NCBI GenBank assembly: GCA_031394045.1
Contig: JANMWN010000079.1
Span: 1-6,336 of the forward strand
Reading direction: 5' to 3'
Length of the DNA: 6,336 nt
Source: JANYIP01 sp031394045
GTDB lineage: Bacteria; Actinomycetota; Actinomycetes; Prado026
The notes beneath the pieces were generated by a model that saw only the letters and a list, made by a program, of their open reading frames with translations, had not been told where the DNA came from and ran no database searches. Shown here piece by piece: positions 4,779 through 6,336 of the stretch; position 1 is the first letter of the stretch; every line of letters starts with the position of its first letter. Made by a program: the position numbers and the translations under genes.

Positions 4779-6065
4779 ATGCTCAAGGTAGTCCAGGAGC
4801 ACGGTAAGGGCAGTGTTGACGCCGCGGTCGCGGGCGGGTCGTTGCTGGATGTGATCGTGCGTGATGGTGCCCGGGCGATGCTTGCGGCGGCCTTGCAGGC
4901 CGAGGTCGCCGCCTACATCGACGCGCACGTCGAGGAGCTTGACGAGGCTGGTCGTCGGCTGGTGGTGCGCAACGGCTACCACGGCGAGCGGGAGGTCACG
5001 ACCGGGGCGGGTGCGTTGTCGGTGCGGGCACCGCGGGTGAACGACCGGCGGGTCGATGAGGCTACCGGTGAGCGGGTTCGGTTCTCCTCGGCGATCTTGC
5101 CGGCGTGGGCACGTAAGTCCCCGAAGGTCGCCGAGGTGTTGCCGTTGCTGTACTTGCACGGCCTGTCCAGCTTGGACTTCACCCCGGCGCTGGAGCAGTT
5201 CCTGGGCTCCGGGGCGGGACTGTCGGCGGCCACCGTCACCCGGCTGACCACGCAGTGGCAGGACGAGGCCACGGCCTTCAACAAGCGCTCACTGAAGGAC
5301 AGCGACTACGTCTACGTGTGGGTCGACGGGATCCACTTGAAGGTCCGGCTCGAGCAGGACAAGGTGTGCCTGCTGGTGATCCTGGGGGTGCGGGCCGACG
5401 GCACCAAGGAGCTGGTCGCCCTGGCTGACGGGTTCCGCGAGTCGGCCGAGTCATGGGCCGATCTGCTGCGCTCGTGCAAGCGCCGCGGCATGCGCGCCCC
5501 CGTCCTGGCAGTCGGCGACGGTGCCCTCGGCTTCTGGAAGGCCGTGCGCGAGGTGTTCCCCCAGACCAAGGAACAACGCTGCTGGTGGCACCGGATGGCG
5601 AACGTGCTGGCTGCGTTGCCGAAGTCGGCGCACCCTTCGGCCAAGGCAGCGCTCGCCGAGATCTACAACGCCGAGGACAAGGCCCACGCCCTGACAGCGA
5701 TCAAGGCCTTCGAGATCGACTTCGGCGCGAAGTTCCCCAAAGCCGTCGCGAAGATCACCGGCGAGATCGACACCCTGCTGGCGTTCTACGACTACCCCGC
5801 CGAGCATTGGATCCACCTGCGCACGACAAACCCGATCGAGTCGACCTTCGCCACAGTCCGGCTCCGGACCCGGGTCACCAAAGGCCCCGGCTCACGAGCA
5901 GCTGGGGTCGCGATGGCGTTCAAACTCATCGAATCTGCGCAGGCCCGCTGGCGCGCCGTGAACGCCCCGCACCTGGTCGCCCTCGTCCGCGCCGGAGCCA
6001 CCTTCACCAACGGCAAACTCGTCGAACGCCCCGACGAATCAGGAGGCGACCAGCAAGTCGCGTGA
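4779..6065 (+). CDS. IS256-family (mutator-type) transposase
   Basis: The 428-residue enzyme cuts and joins the element ends through an RNase H-like DDE domain. Visible catalytic residues are D183 (WVDGIHLKV), D247 (VGDGALGFW) and E354 (TTNPIESTF). Between the second D and the E lies the C-x2-H signature C268/H271 (QRCWWHRMANVL) of this family. The N-terminal part has LLDVIVRDGARAMLAAALQAE, typical of the DNA-binding region, and RNGYHGERE. Length and motif order are normal and there is no internal stop, so the gene looks functional. ATG 4779 is preceded by GGGAAGG with a 7-base gap. The stop lies 31 bp before the right end of the element. Translation is probably limited by the leader hairpin. 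Confidence 0.95.
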   Translation: MLKVVQEHGKGSVDAAVAGGSLLDVIVRDGARAMLAAALQAEVAAYIDAHVEELDEAGRRLVVRNGYHGEREVTTGAGALSVRAPRVNDRRVDEATGERVRFSSAILPAWARKSPKVAEVLPLLYLHGLSSLDFTPALEQFLGSGAGLSAATVTRLTTQWQDEATAFNKRSLKDSDYVYVWVDGIHLKVRLEQDKVCLLVILGVRADGTKELVALADGFRESAESWADLLRSCKRRGMRAPVLAVGDGALGFWKAVREVFPQTKEQRCWWHRMANVLAALPKSAHPSAKAALAEIYNAEDKAHALTAIKAFEIDFGAKFPKAVAKITGEIDTLLAFYDYPAEHWIHLRTTNPIESTFATVRLRTRVTKGPGSRAAGVAMAFKLIESAQARWRAVNAPHLVALVRAGATFTNGKLVERPDESGGDQQVA

Positions 6066-6072
6066 GACACCG

Positions 6073-6096
6073 ATCCACAGGTATTGACTATTGCTC
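6073..6096. repeat. right terminal inverted repeat of the IS256-family element
   Basis: This is the reverse-complement partner of 4645-4668. It ends in ATTGCTC at 6090-6096, after which the sequence is unrelated to the left flank and to repeat copy A. Confidence 0.85.
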
Positions 6097-6297
6097 TGAC
6101 GTGTGATTGCGCATCCCAAGAATCCGCCAGTGAATAGCAGACTGACCCAGGCGGGCAGCCTCTCGTTTCGGAAAGGTGCGAGCCAACTGGCAGCGACCAA
6201 CAGCGCGACGACCATACAACCCAAGGCGGTGGACTGTTCTCCCAGACGGCTGTCACCAACTGGTCCGACGCCGGTGCCGCGTACGTCATGCCGTTGG
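6097..6297 (-). pseudogene. unassigned region with a possible truncated membrane-protein fragment
   Basis: The minus strand is open through this stretch and would encode, from ATG 6215, MVVALLVAASWLAPF and then LPAWVSLLFTGGFLGCAIT. These are two hydrophobic segments with a charged link, like two transmembrane helices. The frame then runs into the IS256 right end at 6096, so any such gene has lost its 3' end. No ribosome binding site or family motif is recognised, and long open frames arise by chance at this GC content. The plus strand is also open from 6100 to the edge. The region may simply be debris between the element and the fragment at 6298. Confidence 0.25.
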
Positions 6298-6336
6298 CAC
6301 CTGCTGGAGACGTTCGCGGTCGGCGAGATCCGCAAG
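6298..6336 (+). pseudogene. fragment resembling a DUF4143 ATPase C-terminal domain (runs off edge)
   Basis: The last 13 codons read HLLETFAVGEIRK. DUF4143 proteins, usually AAA+ ATPases, have a strongly conserved G-x-L-L-E-T-F-V-x-x-E-L/I-x-K at the start of the nuclease-like helix, so this short match is suggestive. The sequence before it in the same frame (RTSCRW and upstream) does not resemble the family, so the join may be a recombination point. It differs from the equivalent part of the ATPase at 2699-4171 and would come from another family member. Only 39 bases support it. Confidence 0.35.

Larger units (their letters stand above)
4645..6096 (+). mobile_element. complete IS256-family insertion sequence (1452 bp)
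   Basis: The limits come from imperfect terminal inverted repeats. The left end, 4645-4668, starts GAGCAATGATCAGAACC. The right end, 6073-6096 read on the minus strand, starts GAGCAATAGTCAATACC. Both continue TGTGGAT, with 20 of the first 24 positions equal. The left edge is confirmed independently by the break in repeat copy B. A single intact transposase gene fills most of the element. IS256 elements usually make 8- or 9-bp target duplications, but the flanks GTTCGATT (4637-4644) and TGACGTGT (6097-6104) do not match. The copy has therefore lost its original neighbour by deletion or recombination. Confidence 0.88.

Overview
The window reads as accessory DNA from a high-GC Gram-positive bacterium, most likely an actinomycete. 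The support is strong G/C at third codon positions, GTG and TTG starts, IS256- and IS630-type transposases of the sort common in Actinomycetota, and an AbiE-like pair and a DUF4143-type ATPase of actinobacterial style. The species cannot be named from the sequence. No core metabolic gene is present.

Layout, left to right. Positions 1-183 hold the C-terminal end of an IS630-family transposase. A gene-free stretch of about 200 bp leads to a long inverted repeat (384-417) that overlaps a likely promoter. That promoter serves a two-gene plus-strand operon: an AbiEi-like antitoxin/regulator (435-1487) and an AbiEii-like nucleotidyltransferase (about 1525-2238), i.e. a type IV toxin-antitoxin or abortive-infection pair. 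A GC-rich hairpin follows. Positions 2283-2415 hold an attachment-site-like block: a GTTGAC/GTCAAC palindrome, a 10-bp-phased ladder of GGTTC, and a sequence resembling the 3' end of a tmRNA or tRNA gene. A gene-poor spacer then carries another such palindrome. A minus-strand AAA+ ATPase with a DUF4143-type nuclease-like C-terminus follows (2699-4171), then a second IS630 transposase remnant (4291-4503). The att-like block is repeated at 4526-4644 with 111 of 119 bases identical. This second copy is cut inside its core by a complete IS256-family element (4645-6096) with an intact transposase. To the right of the element lies unrelated sequence, ending in a fragment that looks like part of another DUF4143 protein at the window edge.

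Interpretation (inference). The window looks like stacked genomic islands at a tmRNA/tRNA 3'-end attachment site. Each repeat block would mark the distal end of one island. The first island carries the AbiE-like pair and the second the ATPase, so the cargo suggests defence or genome stabilisation. No integrase lies in the window. The IS256 copy sits in the core of the second block and has no target duplication, so that end has been rearranged and is probably no longer mobile.

The genes are not one pathway. The two AbiE genes probably act together and autoregulate through the palindrome. The ATPase is convergent with them and stands alone.
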